Source: Amphimedon queenslandica (taxonomy: Eukaryota > Porifera > Demospongiae > Haplosclerida > Niphatidae). From it: a stretch of DNA of 64,000 nt. The DNA is taken from the NCBI RefSeq assembly GCF_000090795.2, contig NW_003546328.1:180306-244305 (forward strand), written 5' to 3'. A model generated the notes under the pieces. That model searched no databases and was not told the origin of the DNA. It saw only the letters and a program-made list of their open reading frames with translations. The position numbers and the translations under genes were made by a program. Below are positions 32,790 to 45,759 of this stretch, in pieces. Numbering within the stretch: position 1 is the stretch's first letter; the number at the start of each line of letters is the position of its first letter.

Positions 32790-34632
32790 ATGGCAGAGAA
32801 GAGGTATCTTGGTAATCCATGGCTCTCTGATTTTACTAAAGAGGGATGCAACAGTCCCAGTAAAGCCCAAGAAGTAAAGCTAAGTACCATACAGACTCAT
32901 AATACTCTCTTTACTCCAGACCTTAAAGTTATTAAAGCCAAAAATATTGACTGAACTAGAATCAACGTTAAAAAGAATAGATGCTCATTATAAATCCAGT
33001 GCCTCCTCTGACCAGTCTGTATACACTGGAACAGGAGGTAGCCTATGCATGCCTTTTATATGTTAATGTTTATATTTCAGGCCTAGCATTCCTTCATCTT
33101 CACTTGGCAACTAGCATCTTCTCTGATGACAAGGAGCGAGCTCAGTATGAGTTATCCCTGTGCCTCAGTTTTATTGAGCCTTCCCTAGCTCACCTCAAGA
33201 CTCATCGTAAAACATTCCTTTGTGGAGGAGCAGGCCCTTTAGCAATTGCTGCAGTTTGCTATCATAAGCTAAGCAGGAGCTCTGAGTCCTTGGAGTGCAT
33301 TAGAAGACTCTGCTCCATGTACAGTGAGAACAAAAGAGAATTTGAGAGACTTCCTAGTGAACTTTTATACGGTCAAACCGGCTATCTGTATGCTCTGTTA
33401 TTTGTTAGCTCGTTCATTCCAGGGTCAATTGACATTGGACTCATGGAAGAGGTTGGTTGGTTGTTGTAATATTCCCGGGTCCCTTACAGGCGGTTCCTTT
33501 TAAAGTGGGTGTTAAATTCCAGCAATTTGTAAAATTTGACACTTCTAATATACTTTAATGACTGCTATTAGCAAGTTTGTACAGATAAATGTCTGCTAAT
33601 TTCACTCGCACTGATTGCTTGTAAAGTAAAAAACCAAAAAGTGTAAACATGTGCTGATCATAATGTATGCATTTTCTCATTTTATTACTAGCCAGATCTC
33701 TCAGTTAATACTCAGTTCCAGTACAAAAGACTCTGAGTTTCCTTTAATGTATACTTGGCATGAGAAACATTATTTAGGAGCTGCTCATGGTCTTGCTGGA
33801 ATACTCACAGTCTTGATGCAAGTAATAAAAAATAGTTTCAATACAGCTCTTGTTATCAGCTTTGTTTTATAATTATAGGCAATTCACTTAAAATCTATCT
33901 CTAGTCACATTGATGCCATCAAGTCCACAATCGATAAACTTCTTACACTTCAATTCTCAACTGGAAACTTTCCCTCTAGTTTAGAGTCTTGTTCAAATGA
34001 TAAACTAGTTCAGTGGTGCCATGGTGCACCAGGTTTTGTACACATGCTAGGAATGGCTTATAAAGTATGATTATGCATGCATGGATTATATTTTTTAAAT
34101 ATTAATAGGTTTTTCATGATGAGAAGTATTTGATTGCTATGGAAAAATGTGGGGAAGTTATTTGGGAAAGAGGACTGCTTCTCAAAGGTTTTGGTCTGTG
34201 TCATGGTACTGCTGGCAATGCCTACTCTTTACTGAGTTTATACCAGTCAACTGGTCAGGACTATCATCTCCATCGTGCTATAAAGGCAAGTGTCAGGCAC
34301 AAGCTGGTTTGTGTGCTCAATAAATGTAATAAATCACTTGCTTTTTATGTTTACATAAAAGCTTTATCTGTTTGTAGAATATTATTTTATTGAAGTTTTA
34401 GAGCTAACATACTTTTATGATAGTTTTGTGAATGGTGTATGACAGAGACAGAAGCAGGAAAACTGCCTGATAGACCCTTTTCTCTTTTTGAAGGTAGATG
34501 CTATCCATGCTGTTTATTTCATACATTGCATTTGTATTTTTAGGCATAGCTGGGAAGGTAATTTTCCTTGCTGATATTTATTATAATAGCCAGAAGTGTC
34601 ATTTTCCTGCTTTGGGTTTTGATTCCAAATGA
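32790..34632 (+). CDS. LanC-like protein
   Basis: Eight exons: 32790-32873, 32920-33037, 33081-33451, 33696-33821, 33879-34064, 34109-34285, 34424-34493, 34544-34632; 406 residues. The glycine motifs of the double alpha-barrel are in order (YTGTGGLAFL, LCGGAGPLA, YGQTGYLYALL, GAAHGLAG, WCHGAPG, LCHGTAGNAY, FEGIAGK). The two Cys and one His of WCHG and LCHG are the zinc ligands of the family. LANCL proteins add glutathione to dehydroalanine/dehydrobutyrine sites in proteins and are cytosolic. The ending CHFPALGF matches the LANCL1/2 type more than LANCL3. Intron 6 is best explained as GC-AG (AAG|GCAAGT), since the alternative GT donor puts a stop in frame. Confidence 0.93.
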
Positions 34633-34771
34633 CCTTTTAATTATTCATTAAAAATAATTAATTTATTGTGCTTATTAATCTATTCGTAAATTTATTAACC
34701 CTTTCTAATTGATGCCCATGTATGAAATTTTAAAAAATTTTGGCGGTTATTCCGGTTAATCCAAGATCAAG

Positions 34772-37700
34772 ATGACAGAGGCTCTTGACATTGGTAGGGC
34801 CTTACTGGCTGAACTTAGAGTTTCTCGGGATAGAAAAGAAAAAGAATTGACTGAGATATTGACAGACGTAAGAAACAAAAAGTCAAACCTAGAAAGAAGT
34901 AAGAAATATGAGACATCAGATTTTAAGTTAAGGATGAAAGTTTTATGACATTTTCTGATACATATTGATGTCCTTATGCTATGAAGAATGTTTGAGCTAA
35001 TATCGATTGAAATTTTTTGAGTTATGGCCATTTTCTGAAAAGTACCCTGTACTATAGCCCATGGTTTATTGCGAAAAATGGCTCCGAACTCAACCCCAAT
35101 TTTTATTACATTTTCTGATACATATTGATGTCCTTATGCTATGTAGAAAGTTTGAGCTAATATTGACTGAAATTTTTTGAGTTATGGCCATTTTTTCAAA
35201 TTGGCCATTTTCTAAATAGTACCCTGTGCTATAGCCCATGGTTTTTTCCAAAAAATGGCTCTGAAATCAACCCCAATTTTTATTACATTTTCTGATACAT
35301 ATTGATGTCCTTATGCTATGTAGAAAGTTTGAGCTAATATTGACTGAAATTTTTTGAGTTATGGCCATTTTTTAAAACAGGCCATTTTCTGAAAAGTACC
35401 CTGTACTATAGCCCATGGTTTTTTCCGAAAAATGGCTCTGAAATCAACCCCAATTTTTATTACATTTTCTGATACATATTGATGTCCTTATGCTATGTAG
35501 AAAGTTTGAGCTAATTCCAATTGAAATTTTTTGAGTTATGGCCATTTTTTAAAATGGCCATTTTCTGAAAAGTACCCTGTACTATAGCCCATGGTTTTTC
35601 CCGAAAAATGGCTCCGAAATCACCCCAAATTTTTATTACATTTTCTGATACATATTGATGTCCTTATGCTATGTAGAAAGTTTGGGCTAATTCCAACTGA
35701 AATTTTTTGAGTTATGGCCATTTTTTAAAATGGCCATTATTGCGAAAAATGGCTCCAAAATCAACCCCAATTTTTATTACATTTTCTGATACATATTGAT
35801 GTCCTTATGCTATGTAGAAAGTTTGGGCTAATTCCAACTGAAATTTTTTGAGTTATGGCCATTTTTTAAAATGGCCATTATTGCGAAAAATGGCTCCAAA
35901 ATCAACCCCAATTTTTATTACATTTTCTGATACATATTGATGTCCTTATGCTATGTAGAAAGTTTGGGCTAATTCCAACTGAAATTTTTTGAGTTATGGC
36001 CATTTTTTAAAATGGCCATTATTGCGAAAAATGGCTCCGAACTCAACCCCAATTTTTATTACATTTTCTGATACATATTGATGTCCTTATGCTATGTAGA
36101 AAGTTTGGGCTAATTCCAACTGAAATTTTTTGAGTTATGGCCGTTTTTTCAAATTGGCCATTTTCTGAATAGTACCCTGTGCTATAGCCCATGGTTTTTT
36201 CCAAAAAATGGCTCTGAAATCAACCCCAATTTTTATTACATTTTCTGATACATATTGATGTCCTTATGCTATGTAGAAAGTTTGAGCTAATATTGACTGA
36301 AATTTTTTGAGTTATGGCCATTTTTAAAAAAAGGCCATTTTCTGAAAAGTACCCTGTACTATAGCCCATGGTTTTTTCCGAAAAATGGCTCTGAAATCAA
36401 CCCCAATTTTTATTACATTTTCTGATACATATTGATGTCCTTATGCTATGTAGAAAGTTTGAGCTAATTCCAATTGAAATTTTTTGAGTTATGGCCATTT
36501 TTTAAAAATGGCCATTTTCTGAAAAGTACCCTGTACTATAGCCCATGGTTTTCCCTGAAAAATGGCTCCGAAATCACCCCAAATTTTTATTACATTTTCT
36601 GATACATATTGATGTCCTTATGCTATGTAGAAAGTTTGGGCTAATTCCAACTGAAATTTTTTGAGTTATGGCCATTTTTTAAAATGGCCATTTTCTGAAA
36701 AGTACCCTGTACTATAGCCCATGGTTTATTGCGAAAAATGGCTCCGAAATCAACCCCAATTTTTATTACATTTTCTGATACATATTGATGTCCTTATGCT
36801 ATGTAGAAAGTTTGGGCTAATTCCAACTGAAATTTTTTGAGTTATGGCCGTTTTTTAAAAATGGCCATTTTCTGAAAAGTACCCTGTACTATAGCCCATG
36901 ATTTTTTCTGAAAAATGGCTCCAAAATCATCCCCAATTTTTATTACATTTTCTGATGCATATTGATGTATTTATGCATATGGAGTTTTTTGAGTTATAGC
37001 CATTTTTTAAAAAGCTGATGCTTTTCTCCCAAATATGGTTTTGGCCAAATTTTGTCGAAACTGAAACCTGAATTTTTATTACATTTTCTGTTGCATATAC
37101 ATGTACATGTACTTACGTTCTGTATTATATTTTCAGCCAGCTGATTCCGATACTGCTACATGTACAATTGTGCATGTAATCATGCATGTAGGAAGTTTGA
37201 GGTATAATACTGATTTAATTTTTGTGTTACACCAAACTACATGTACATTTACTTGCTCAATTTAACCATTCATGTATAATTAATTGCGTGCGTGTTTTGT
37301 TGTTTTAGAAACTGAGACGATACAGAGTTTTCAGAACAATCTAGATAAATGGCACAAAAGGAGACAGGAAACAAAGCAATGTGAGTTGAGGCTCTAATGT
37401 TTTTAAAATAATAATAACCATTCACACTCAGTGCTGAAGCAGACCCAGAAGCTAAAAGCAGAATGTACAACAGCGAGGAATAAGATTTCTGAAAGTAAGA
37501 ATTATCTTTAAAATTATTATGCATGTATGTAAATTCAATTTTAAATTCACTTGACAGATTTCAGTGAATTATTCTATTCTATGGGTTTAGCATGTAATTG
37601 ATATTGCCATGGTGTAGTATTTAGTGGTTTAGTGGGTAGCTTACTGTAATACTGTATCATTCCTTGTGTATACTGTAGTCCAGTCCCAACCAGTAGATGA

Positions 37701-38263
37701 TGAAGATAATATTAGGATAATGAGACAGAGTGACATGTTCAAAGAGTATTGTGGTCTGGAATTCAAAACAACAGCTGGTAAGATTACTACACTCCTAATA
37801 ATTATTATTATGCCTCTGTTGTACTTCTATAGAGCACATGATTACTATCATTTTCACTAACATTGATGCTACTGACCACAAAAGAGAGTTTTCTATGAGT
37901 TTAGCAATTGATGAAAACACTCGTGAATGGACATGTAAGTACACGTATATGAGAAGTAATCAAGTAAAATGAAAGTACCCTACATCAATAATCAATAACA
38001 ATGTTAGCCACAACATTTTGATTGTTATTATAAACCTTGTGTGTGTGTGTCATCAGTCATCAAGGGTTTTTGTTCACGTTTCAATTATTTTTTCTCTTTC
38101 CTCAGTTATTTCCAGTGATCCTCAGATTCAAGATATCCCTGGCCTCATATCAAGGCTTAACAAAGACAACAACTTTCACACATTCTGCCGAGAGCTACGC
38201 GAACAATATTTGCATTTTGATCAAGAGCAGAGACTCAAAAAATACTCAAAAAACCAAAAATGA
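34772..38263 (+). CDS. SPC25: kinetochore NDC80 complex subunit SPC25
   Basis: Six exons: 34772-34898, 37309-37380, 37432-37494, 37679-37777, 37833-37934, 38106-38263; 206 residues (human 224). All five introns are phase 1. The N-terminal half is coiled coil; the C-terminal RWD-type globular domain is recognised by DMFKEYCGLEFK, IIFTNIDATD, EFSMSLAIDE and a final KDNNFHTFCRELREQY. SPC25 pairs with SPC24 to attach the NDC80 complex to the inner kinetochore. The N-terminus is short relative to human, so an upstream exon cannot be excluded. Intron 1 (2.4 kb) is almost entirely a tandem satellite. The stop codon is 136 bp from the convergent M6PR-like copy H. Confidence 0.9.
34925..37090 (+). repeat. 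satellite array, about 13 units, in SPC25 intron 1
   Basis: The core TTTTCTGATACATATTGATG recurs about every 177 bp; three consecutive units (35645-36067) are shortened to about 141 bp by loss of the ACCCTGTACTATAGCCCATGG block. Each unit also carries AAAGTTTGAGCTAAT, GAAATTTTTTGAGTTATGGCC and AATGGCTCCGAAATCA. The last units decay towards 37,090. The core is related to the dispersed repeat family and to 60985-61305. Confidence 0.95.
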
Positions 38264-38398
38264 TACATTATAGATTTTTTAATAATTATAATATTTTGTG
38301 TTATGCATAGAAACGTCCCCCAGCTTTCCTTGATTTAAGAATTTAAACTGCTCTTATTAGTACCTCACACACACACACAAAGACACCAAACAATGATG

Positions 38399-39424
38399 CT
38401 ATATTTTTTCGTACTCATTTTTGCCAAATTTTTTGCGACATGGGCTGACGACAAACAAGCATCCTTCCTACAGAGGAAAAGAAAGAGAGGGAGAGAGAAC
38501 AAGGTCGTGTGGGATGTCATATGTTCTGTGGTTACCACAATGAGTAGTGGGAGACTCTTCCAAAAGTTGACGTTGGGAATCACTTCAAGACCTCGTGCAC
38601 CTTTAACAATATACATAAAAAGAATTCCAGCAATGAAGTAAATAACAAGAGCAACCAGAGCACTAGAAGTGTGTTTATGTGTAGTAAAGAGATAAGGAAG
38701 TATCTTTTATTGATCTTACACTGAAATCAAAACCCAGCCAATTGCTCCCGCAATACTCTCACTACCACCATGATAAGTACCTGTAAAATACTAGGAAGAA
38801 GACTCCATCAAGATTACATTTATTAAACTCACATAGGTGTTCTGATTAGCCCCTTGACCTTCACCATTAAAATCGATGCTATTTTTCTTTCCAGAAGTGA
38901 ACATGATTATAGCTGTCCTATAAATACCACATTAATATTAATGACGACTTAACTTCTAATGTCACTGACCTTACTGTGCCATCACCTTGAGTAGTCCCAT
39001 GAATTGTTACATTAAAATCTCCAGATGAGTCAGATGTAGTCCAGAAAGCAGAATCAATTGTACCAAGACTAAAATAGCGGATACCTTTCCCCTGACAAAT
39101 CTATTAATTTGCAATTAAAACATCATTCATTCACTATCCTTACAGCTACGCCATTATTTTGACCACATTTGACTTGCTCACAAAAATTAACCAAGTAATA
39201 ATAGCCATCATCTGAATCAGTTATGTTCTTACTTGAATGAATATCATCTATATATATATTAAGAACAAGACTTACGCTGATTTTGTAACATGACTCAAGT
39301 CATATTTTTTCCCATTACAGGTTGCCTGACAAGCTTTACCAGACACCTTAGTACAATTAGTCGCGCTGGAGAAATCGATCAGGAAAGACACGAGACAAAG
39401 AAAGAGAACAAGACTACACGCCAT
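38399..39424 (-). CDS. M6P-receptor-like membrane protein, copy H
   Basis: Multi-exon type I membrane protein. Exon 1 from 39424 encodes a signal peptide (LVLFLCLVSFLIDFSSA) and the first cysteines. Middle exons carry the lumenal Cys-rich domain, then a transmembrane helix near 38.65 kb. The penultimate exon has the family signature GLEVIPNVNFWKSLPLL (compare FPHFAFW.DF in cation-dependent M6P receptor), and the last exon gives EGCLFVVSPC and a C-terminal YEKI. The exon layout is shared by all eight copies. Copy H is the one next to SPC25. The 5' flank carries TCATGTGA. Lumenal ligand-binding residues were not verified. Confidence 0.8.
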
Positions 39425-39658
39425 TTCAATTCCTTAAAACAGATCATGTGACCATGAACCAACCCACGCTTATGTTATTACAAGTTTCATTATTAATAAT
39501 TAGATCTAATAGTCAACAAAAATAAAAAAATGTTTTATCCAAATGAAAAGCAAACAGTAGTAGAAACTAATAAGCAAACAGCAGCTGAGAAATAAAAAAT
39601 AATGATGAGTGATTCATTGCTGTCTCACTTTAAATCCTATATAGTTCAGCTAGATTTG

Positions 39659-40813
39659 TTAGATTTTTTCATACTCTCCTCCACCTTTGAGTTTCCTACG
39701 GCACGGACTAACAACAAACAAGCATCCTTCCTATAATGAGAGTCATATAACATGCATGTGACTCTTGTAGCATTACTATAATGAGTGATGGGAGACTCTT
39801 CCAGTAATTTAAATGTGGAATGACTTCAATCCCTCGTGCTCCTTTAGCAAAATACATATAGATGATACCAACAATGAAATAAATAGCAAAAGCTATTAAA
39901 GCACTAATAAGAAAGTATGTTTATAAATATATTTAGTGTTAGAAAACTTACAATGCAATGATACCCCATCCCACATATCCAACAGGTGCTGATTCATCAG
40001 TATATCCAACAGAGAAATACTGACAATTAATAGAATACTATTATTTTTATTATCATAATTATCACTTACATAATTTATTGTGCTAACACCACCTGATTCT
40101 TCTCGTTCATATTTGAAGTCAGACTTCTTTCCATGAATAAAATTAATTATTGCTACCCTGAATGACAGGATAATGTGCAATAAGTCAGCATGCACTAACT
40201 GACCTTAAGTTGCCGTCTCCTTGAGTATACCCATTATATGTTACAGTGAAATCTGATGTATTGGAAAGAGTCACTAAACCGCTAGAAAGTGGGCCAAGAC
40301 TGAAAGCACTTGTACCATTTTGCTTTTTCTGACATATCTGCATAAAAACAAGCATGCAACAACTGCTTTGTTAGCCAACATGCAACATGAATTAGAACTG
40401 TGACCTATTTAAAGTTACATGGTAGCCACCGAAGTTACTCCCAGCAAATTTAAGGCCAGATCATCTTTAAAATGGGTGTAGCTGGACAACAGATCCACCC
40501 ATCATAAAACTTACTGCAGCTTTTGGCACATCACTACAAGACACTCCTTTGCATAAATCAACTAGGAAATAGTAGACACCATTAGATTCATCAGTATCTT
40601 GTATAGTTTTACTATGAAATAAAAGGAGTAGTTCAGTACTAGCACTGACAATTCTTACGTCTTAGAGCCTAAAATTCTTTTCAGGTTAAAAGATTTGTCT
40701 TTGCACCTTGCTATACAAGAAGATGACACGTCACAGTCTGTTGCATCTACATGTAGAACTATTAGTGTTGAAACGAAACAAAGAAGAATGAGAATATGAG
40801 CCTGCAACTGCAT
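39659..40813 (-). CDS. M6P-receptor-like membrane protein, copy G
   Basis: Start at MQLQAHILILL (40813), chosen because the signal peptide begins there; in-frame Met codons upstream would add a basic 26-residue leader. Cysteine-rich lumenal domain across several exons, a transmembrane segment near 39.88 kb, the tail motif IEVIPHLNYWKSLPSLI-like before the last exon, and the last exon EGCLFVVSPCRRK with C-terminal EYEKI. It is closest to copy H in its tail. Confidence 0.78.
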
Positions 40814-40958
40814 CCTCGCCTTTCTGTAGCTGAAACGCCTTAGCCTTGCTTTGATGATAGGCGTGGTGGTAAAAATAATTTTATTCATCATGTTTTAGAT
40901 TAGATAGCACAATCTGACAATCATAGATTCATGATTATAGAATAGTCTAAAACTCTAA

Positions 40959-42104
40959 TTAAATAGAGTCATATTCTTTTCTTTTGGTGCAACATGGACT
41001 GATTGTAAATAGACAGCCATCCTACCAGCAAATTAAAATTATTTAATGAAGAAAATTAACCCAAGCATACTTTAACAAGGAGCGGTAGCCCAGACCAGAA
41101 AGCATAGTTAGGAATCAGTTCCCTTCCTGTTGCTCCTTTGTAGAATTTCATAATTAGAATACCTGCTATGAAATATACTAACAGGGCCACTAATGACCTA
41201 AAATGTGAACATAATAACATTGGTAAATTCAATGCACTAGGTTTCATTACAATACAATGAGAATAAATCCTATATAGCCAGATATGTTTGCATGACGAGG
41301 AGAAGGTGTTAGATCACAACCATTCTGTCCAATACACTTGCCAGTCACCTCAAATTGCTAATAGCTAGAAGATAACACATTTACAAGCATAGACAATACT
41401 TACATAGTCACCGTTACCCAACCCTTTGTATTTAATACTCACAGCACTGCTATCAGTCTCTGAGAATGTGAATAGTGAGGTCCTGCAATAATTAAGTACT
41501 CATAAGTGGCTGATATTCATTGATATGTCAATACTTGCAATCATTTCCAGTGCAATCTCCCCCTTCATAATGAATAGTGAACTTGTATGGATTGGTATTA
41601 GTCATCTCCCATGTTGCAGAGCTTTCTGCCAGTCTACCACAGCTGTAGCTACCATCATCATCAGAGAGGCAAACCTATAAAGCACAAGTGTTTGATTTTG
41701 ACACCCAATTAGCACTTCAGGATGTAAAAGTAAGTGTTAACAAAAACTTCTTTAAAATTTGAATTTAAAATAGCAATCATTCAGGGCTTACTTACTGCAC
41801 TTAAATATTCATCACTAGTTTCACACTTCACTCCTGTACAAGGATTGTAGAGGAAGTAGTTGCCTACTGGAATACTTGGGCTTAGAGATATATTGTATCT
41901 ATCAACAATATCAGTATTATATATTTAGCTAAGGCTTAATTTACACCATGTCTACACTTACGGATAATTTACAAGATCAGATATATCTACTATTGTTCCA
42001 CTGCAATTTACTCTGCAACTGTTTTGTGGGTCAATGTCACAATCAGTAACAGTCACTGCTGAAGTTAGTCCAAGAAACAGAAAAAGGATACTGAAGGCAT
42101 ACAT
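40959..42104 (-). CDS. M6P-receptor-like membrane protein, copy F
   Basis: Exons begin 42104-41962, 41898-41796, 41674-41535 and continue to a stop at 40959; about 254 residues. Signal peptide, CDIDPQNSCRVNCSGTIVDIS, YNPCTG, VCLSDDDGSYSCGRLAES, DYQFEVTGKC, a transmembrane helix (ALLVYFIAGILIM), then GRELIPNYAFWSGLPLLV and DGCLFTISPCC ending YDSI. The length and order match the cation-dependent mannose-6-phosphate receptor (277 residues in human), including the post-membrane F.FW block and DGC. It is probably a Golgi-endosome sorting receptor or an Atg27-like relative; sugar binding cannot be judged here. Confidence 0.83.
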
Positions 42105-42297
42105 GGCTAACCATATACCACGAGCTTCAATTCAATGGTCTCGTTTATTGTAAGTTATTACAACACCCACATGACAATAGTGATAACGTACTACAACAAT
42201 CGCTATCAATAGTAGACTACTAGAATCATTTCACGCAAACAATATTCAACAGCCAGTGTCACTCGCACAAGATATAATCATTTAATATAAATATAAT

Positions 42298-43383
42298 TTA
42301 TATTTTCTCATAGTCAATCTTTCGTTGGAGGCAAGGACTGACAACAAACAAGCAGCCATCCTAGGAAATAAAGATCATCAATAATAGCTACAAGCTTTAA
42401 AACTATGAAGTATAAACTATCATCATGTAGTGTATTACCTTAATGAGATAAGGTAAATCCGACCAGAAAGCATAATTGGGAATGAGTTCTTTTCCTGTAG
42501 CTCCTTTGACAAACTTCATCACCAGAATACCAGCAATGAAGTATGTAGCTAAGCCAACAAGACATCTAAAAGGAGAGAAAGTGATAGGAGGAGGTGCATT
42601 AGTGTGAGATGATTACAAGAGAATGAGGATCAAACCAGGAAGACCAGTGACATCTACAGCATCCTCGTGATGAGGCTCTTCACAACTATTCTGTCCCACA
42701 CATTTACCTTTTATAGCAAACTCCTATAACGAATAAATGTAAAATGCTACAAAAACATTCGTGCTTACATAATAATCGGTTGAACCTCCTGTATAAGCAA
42801 CACTCACGTCTTTGTCTTTAGTCTGTGTGAATGTAAATAATGAGGCCCTGTGTTTAAAGCATACTTCAATTACTATTATTATTATTGATATCCTTACTGG
42901 CAGTCTGCACCGATATCACAGCCATACTGAATAGTGAATTCATATGGATCACTACTAATTAACTGCCATACAGTAGAGCTACTGGTAATCAGGCCGCAAC
43001 TGACTTTCTCACTACTATCCTTTATCAAACAGACCTAGAATGTTCTTATGTGTCAATTGCTTCTCTTTTCTCTCTCCATAACTCACAGCACTATTATCAT
43101 CTGTTGACACACAACCTATCCCCTGGCATGGGTTATATGAAAAATATTTACCAATTGGTGTGCCGTCATTTTGATTTATATCAATTTGGTATCTAGCGTC
43201 AAAAAAAAAGCTATATGAAGCAAAGGTAATAATGCATTTACTTACTTACGGGTAAGTCACTAAGTTAGATATGTCTAATACTGTTCCACTGCAGTTGGCT
43301 TTACAGCTATTGTCACTATAAACAATACAATCAGCAGAAACTGCAGTCAGCAGCCCTAGAAGTAAGAGAACACTGGCAGACAT
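42298..43383 (-). CDS. M6P-receptor-like membrane protein, copy E
   Basis: Exon 1 from 43383 (signal peptide SVLLLLGLLTAVSA, then CIVYSDNSCKANCSGTVLDIS). Lumenal Cys-rich domain, transmembrane helix near 42.55 kb, KELIPNYAFWSDLPYLI, then DGCLFVVSPC and C-terminal DYEKI. Fragments of this copy's exon 1 recur at 45.5 and 47.1 kb, so it (or a close relative) took part in the duplications that made copies B-D. Confidence 0.82.
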
Positions 43384-43603
43384 AGCTTTACTACGTTGGA
43401 AAGTTATGATAGTAACAATATATCACATGATCATAATTTAGTATACAGTAGAGAGTAACATAGACAATGTTACTCTCTGCTGTATAGAATAAATAGAGCA
43501 GCAGAGTAGTGTCTAATAGCAGCAACAAAATATCTTATATAGAAATACAAATAATAATAATAATTATTATTATAATGTTGATGATGTATGTGTTACAATT
43601 GTT

Positions 43604-45302
43604 TCATATTGCTTCATAGCCTTTTCTTTTGCGGCAAGGAAAAATAACAAATAAACAGCCATCCTATAGTGAGAGAAGTTATAATTAGCACCCAATATTT
43701 ATATTTATTTATTACTTTAACAAGAAATGGTAGTTCCGACCAGAAAAGGTAGTTTGGAATAAGTTCCTTCCCTGTTGCTCCTTTGTGATATTTCATTACT
43801 AAAGCACCAGCTATGAAATAGATCAACAAAGCAACAAAAAACCTAGTGAAAGTATGGGAGTGATAACACAAAACTATTCTGTGACACAGTTACAAGATTG
43901 TAAGGACCAGTCCAGCAGGGCCAATAACACTCTCCTTTTTGTGACCATCAGATGGTTGACTTGGTGGTTCCTCAACACAATCCATTTGTCCAACACATTT
44001 CCCAGTCACTTGAAATTGCTATATAAGGTATACAAATAATGAGAAAGAGGGAAATCGACATTCTTACATATGCATCATTGTGTAGTTCAGCATATGTAAC
44101 TTTTGTTTCGTTGTCATCATTCTGCATAAATGTGAATACTGAACTTCTATTGGTGAAACAATGATATAGGTTTAATAAAAATAAGAACTTACGTGCACTC
44201 AGTCCCAATTCCACAGCTGTATTCAACAGTGAATGTAAGGGGATTGTTATTAGTGAGAGTCCACGTTGAAGAATCAGTACTCCCACAATTATCTTGACTA
44301 TTCAAACAGACCTACAGTGTATAATTAAATTGACATCAGCTAACATCATTATTGTTCTTAAATAAAAGCCTCTCTCAATTAGAGCCTGGGGTCTACATGC
44401 TGCATAAGTATAGAAGAACTTTCAAATAAAAGAATCTGTGTACAAATTAAAAACAGAAAAATAGGAGCCCATCCTCTGTTTGAGAGAAATATGGTACTAA
44501 AACATGTATTGTAGAACCTAAAATAACAGTTGGAATCAGACATTTTCCGACTATATTGATCAGAATGAGTTCAGACTTTCTACACAACATAACGTACCAG
44601 CAAGAAAAATTACAAACATGGAGAATTCTCTATTTTTAAGTTTTGATAAAATTTGGCTAAAATCCCTCTACTATGTACAGGTACTTTGGCTCAACTTTTA
44701 AGCAAGTTTAAAAATTTGTATAAAATCTAAACTTGATCGGAATCAGCTCAAACTTTCTACACAGCATAAAAACATGTACATGCACCAGGAAAAAAAATAT
44801 AAAAATAGAAAATCCCCTCATTTTAATTTTTTCTAAATATACTATAGTACTGGGACAAGAGGCTGCATGAAGACTATGAAATCCTGTGGAAAACCCTGTC
44901 CGATCATTTCATAAAAATGGCAGATCAAATTAAGCAATGTTTAAATACAATGTCTGATCATCGTCTTAATGCAATTTCAGGCTCCGCATTGGTAACAACG
45001 TAGAAATAAAAACTCACAGTGATTCCACTAAGTGCACCACATTCGAGTCCATTACACGGACTATACGTGAAATATTTGCTATCATCTACTATAATCTTGT
45101 ACCTGATTTGAATAAACTAAATAGTTAGTGTAAGGCTATAAATACACACTCACGGGTAGGATAAAAGGCTAGATATGTCCAGTACTGTTCTATCATCACA
45201 GGTCGCTTTACAGCCATTATCTTGATCCAAGGTACAATCAACATTATTAGCAGAGACTCCAGCAGCAAAGGCGCACACAATGAGAAGGACAATGGACGAC
45301 AT
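43604..45302 (-). CDS. M6P-receptor-like membrane protein, copy D
   Basis: Start at MSSIVLLIVCAFAAG (45302); in-frame upstream ATG at 45347 is less likely because the signal peptide would be internal. Exon 1 has CTLDQDNGCKATCDD..LDISSLLSYP; later exons give the lumenal domain, transmembrane helix (ALLIYFIAGALVM), GKELIPNYLFWSELPFLV and DGCLFVI.PCRKRKGYEAI. The copy is longer than its sisters because intron 2 contains the dispersed repeat at 44530-44870. Two CACGTG boxes lie 86-101 bp upstream of the ATG. Confidence 0.83.
44530..44870. repeat. dispersed AT-rich repeat in copy D intron
   Basis: Two units with ACTTTCTACACAACATAA, CATGGAGAATTCTC, TTGATCGGAATCAGC and similar blocks; absent from the same intron of copies B and C. 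Confidence 0.7.
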
Positions 45303-45385
45303 TTTAAAGATAATGCCTGTGATTATCCTGCCTGATCTTATCCTCATAGCTCAAGGCCTCAACACCACGCCCTTAGATCTATGCA

Positions 45386-45405
45386 TCCACGTGAATACAC
45401 GTGTG
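45386..45405. promoter_or_regulatory. paired CACGTG boxes upstream of copy D
   Basis: CCACGTGAATACACGTGTG places two CACGTG cores 10 bp apart (45388-45393, 45398-45403). The same arrangement occurs upstream of copies B and C. Confidence 0.6.
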
Positions 45406-45439
45406 CTCAAACAGTTTAAATGAATAAATCTACTTAACA

Positions 45440-45573
45440 TTCCTACAACACAATACAATTGTTGTTCCACTGTAGTTGGCTATACAGCTATTGTCACTAT
45501 AGACAGTACAATCAGCAGAGACTGCAGTGAGCAGCCCTAGAAGTAAGAGAACACTGGCAGAATAGCTTTACTA
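45440..45573 (-). pseudogene. exon 1 relic of an M6P-receptor-like gene
   Basis: This is an isolated, mutated copy of the first exon of copy E (TCTGCTGATTGTACTGTCTATAG, TGTATAGCCAACTAC) with the upstream flank but no following exons. The ATG is damaged by deletion. Confidence 0.75.
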
Positions 45574-45759
45574 CGTTGGAAAGTTATGATAGTAACAATA
45601 TATTACATGATCATAATTTATTAGTATACAGTAGAGAGTAATATAGACTATAAAAATTAGAGTAGCGTCTACAATAAATTATAGTAACAAAAATATTTAT
45701 ATAAAAATAAAAAAATAATGATATTGATGATGCTGATGATGATGCTGATGATGATTGTT

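Noticed and set aside
38037-38273. Alternative frame over the last SPC25 exon
   Set aside because: The SPC25 frame matches the RWD domain and joins in phase 1 like every other intron in the gene.
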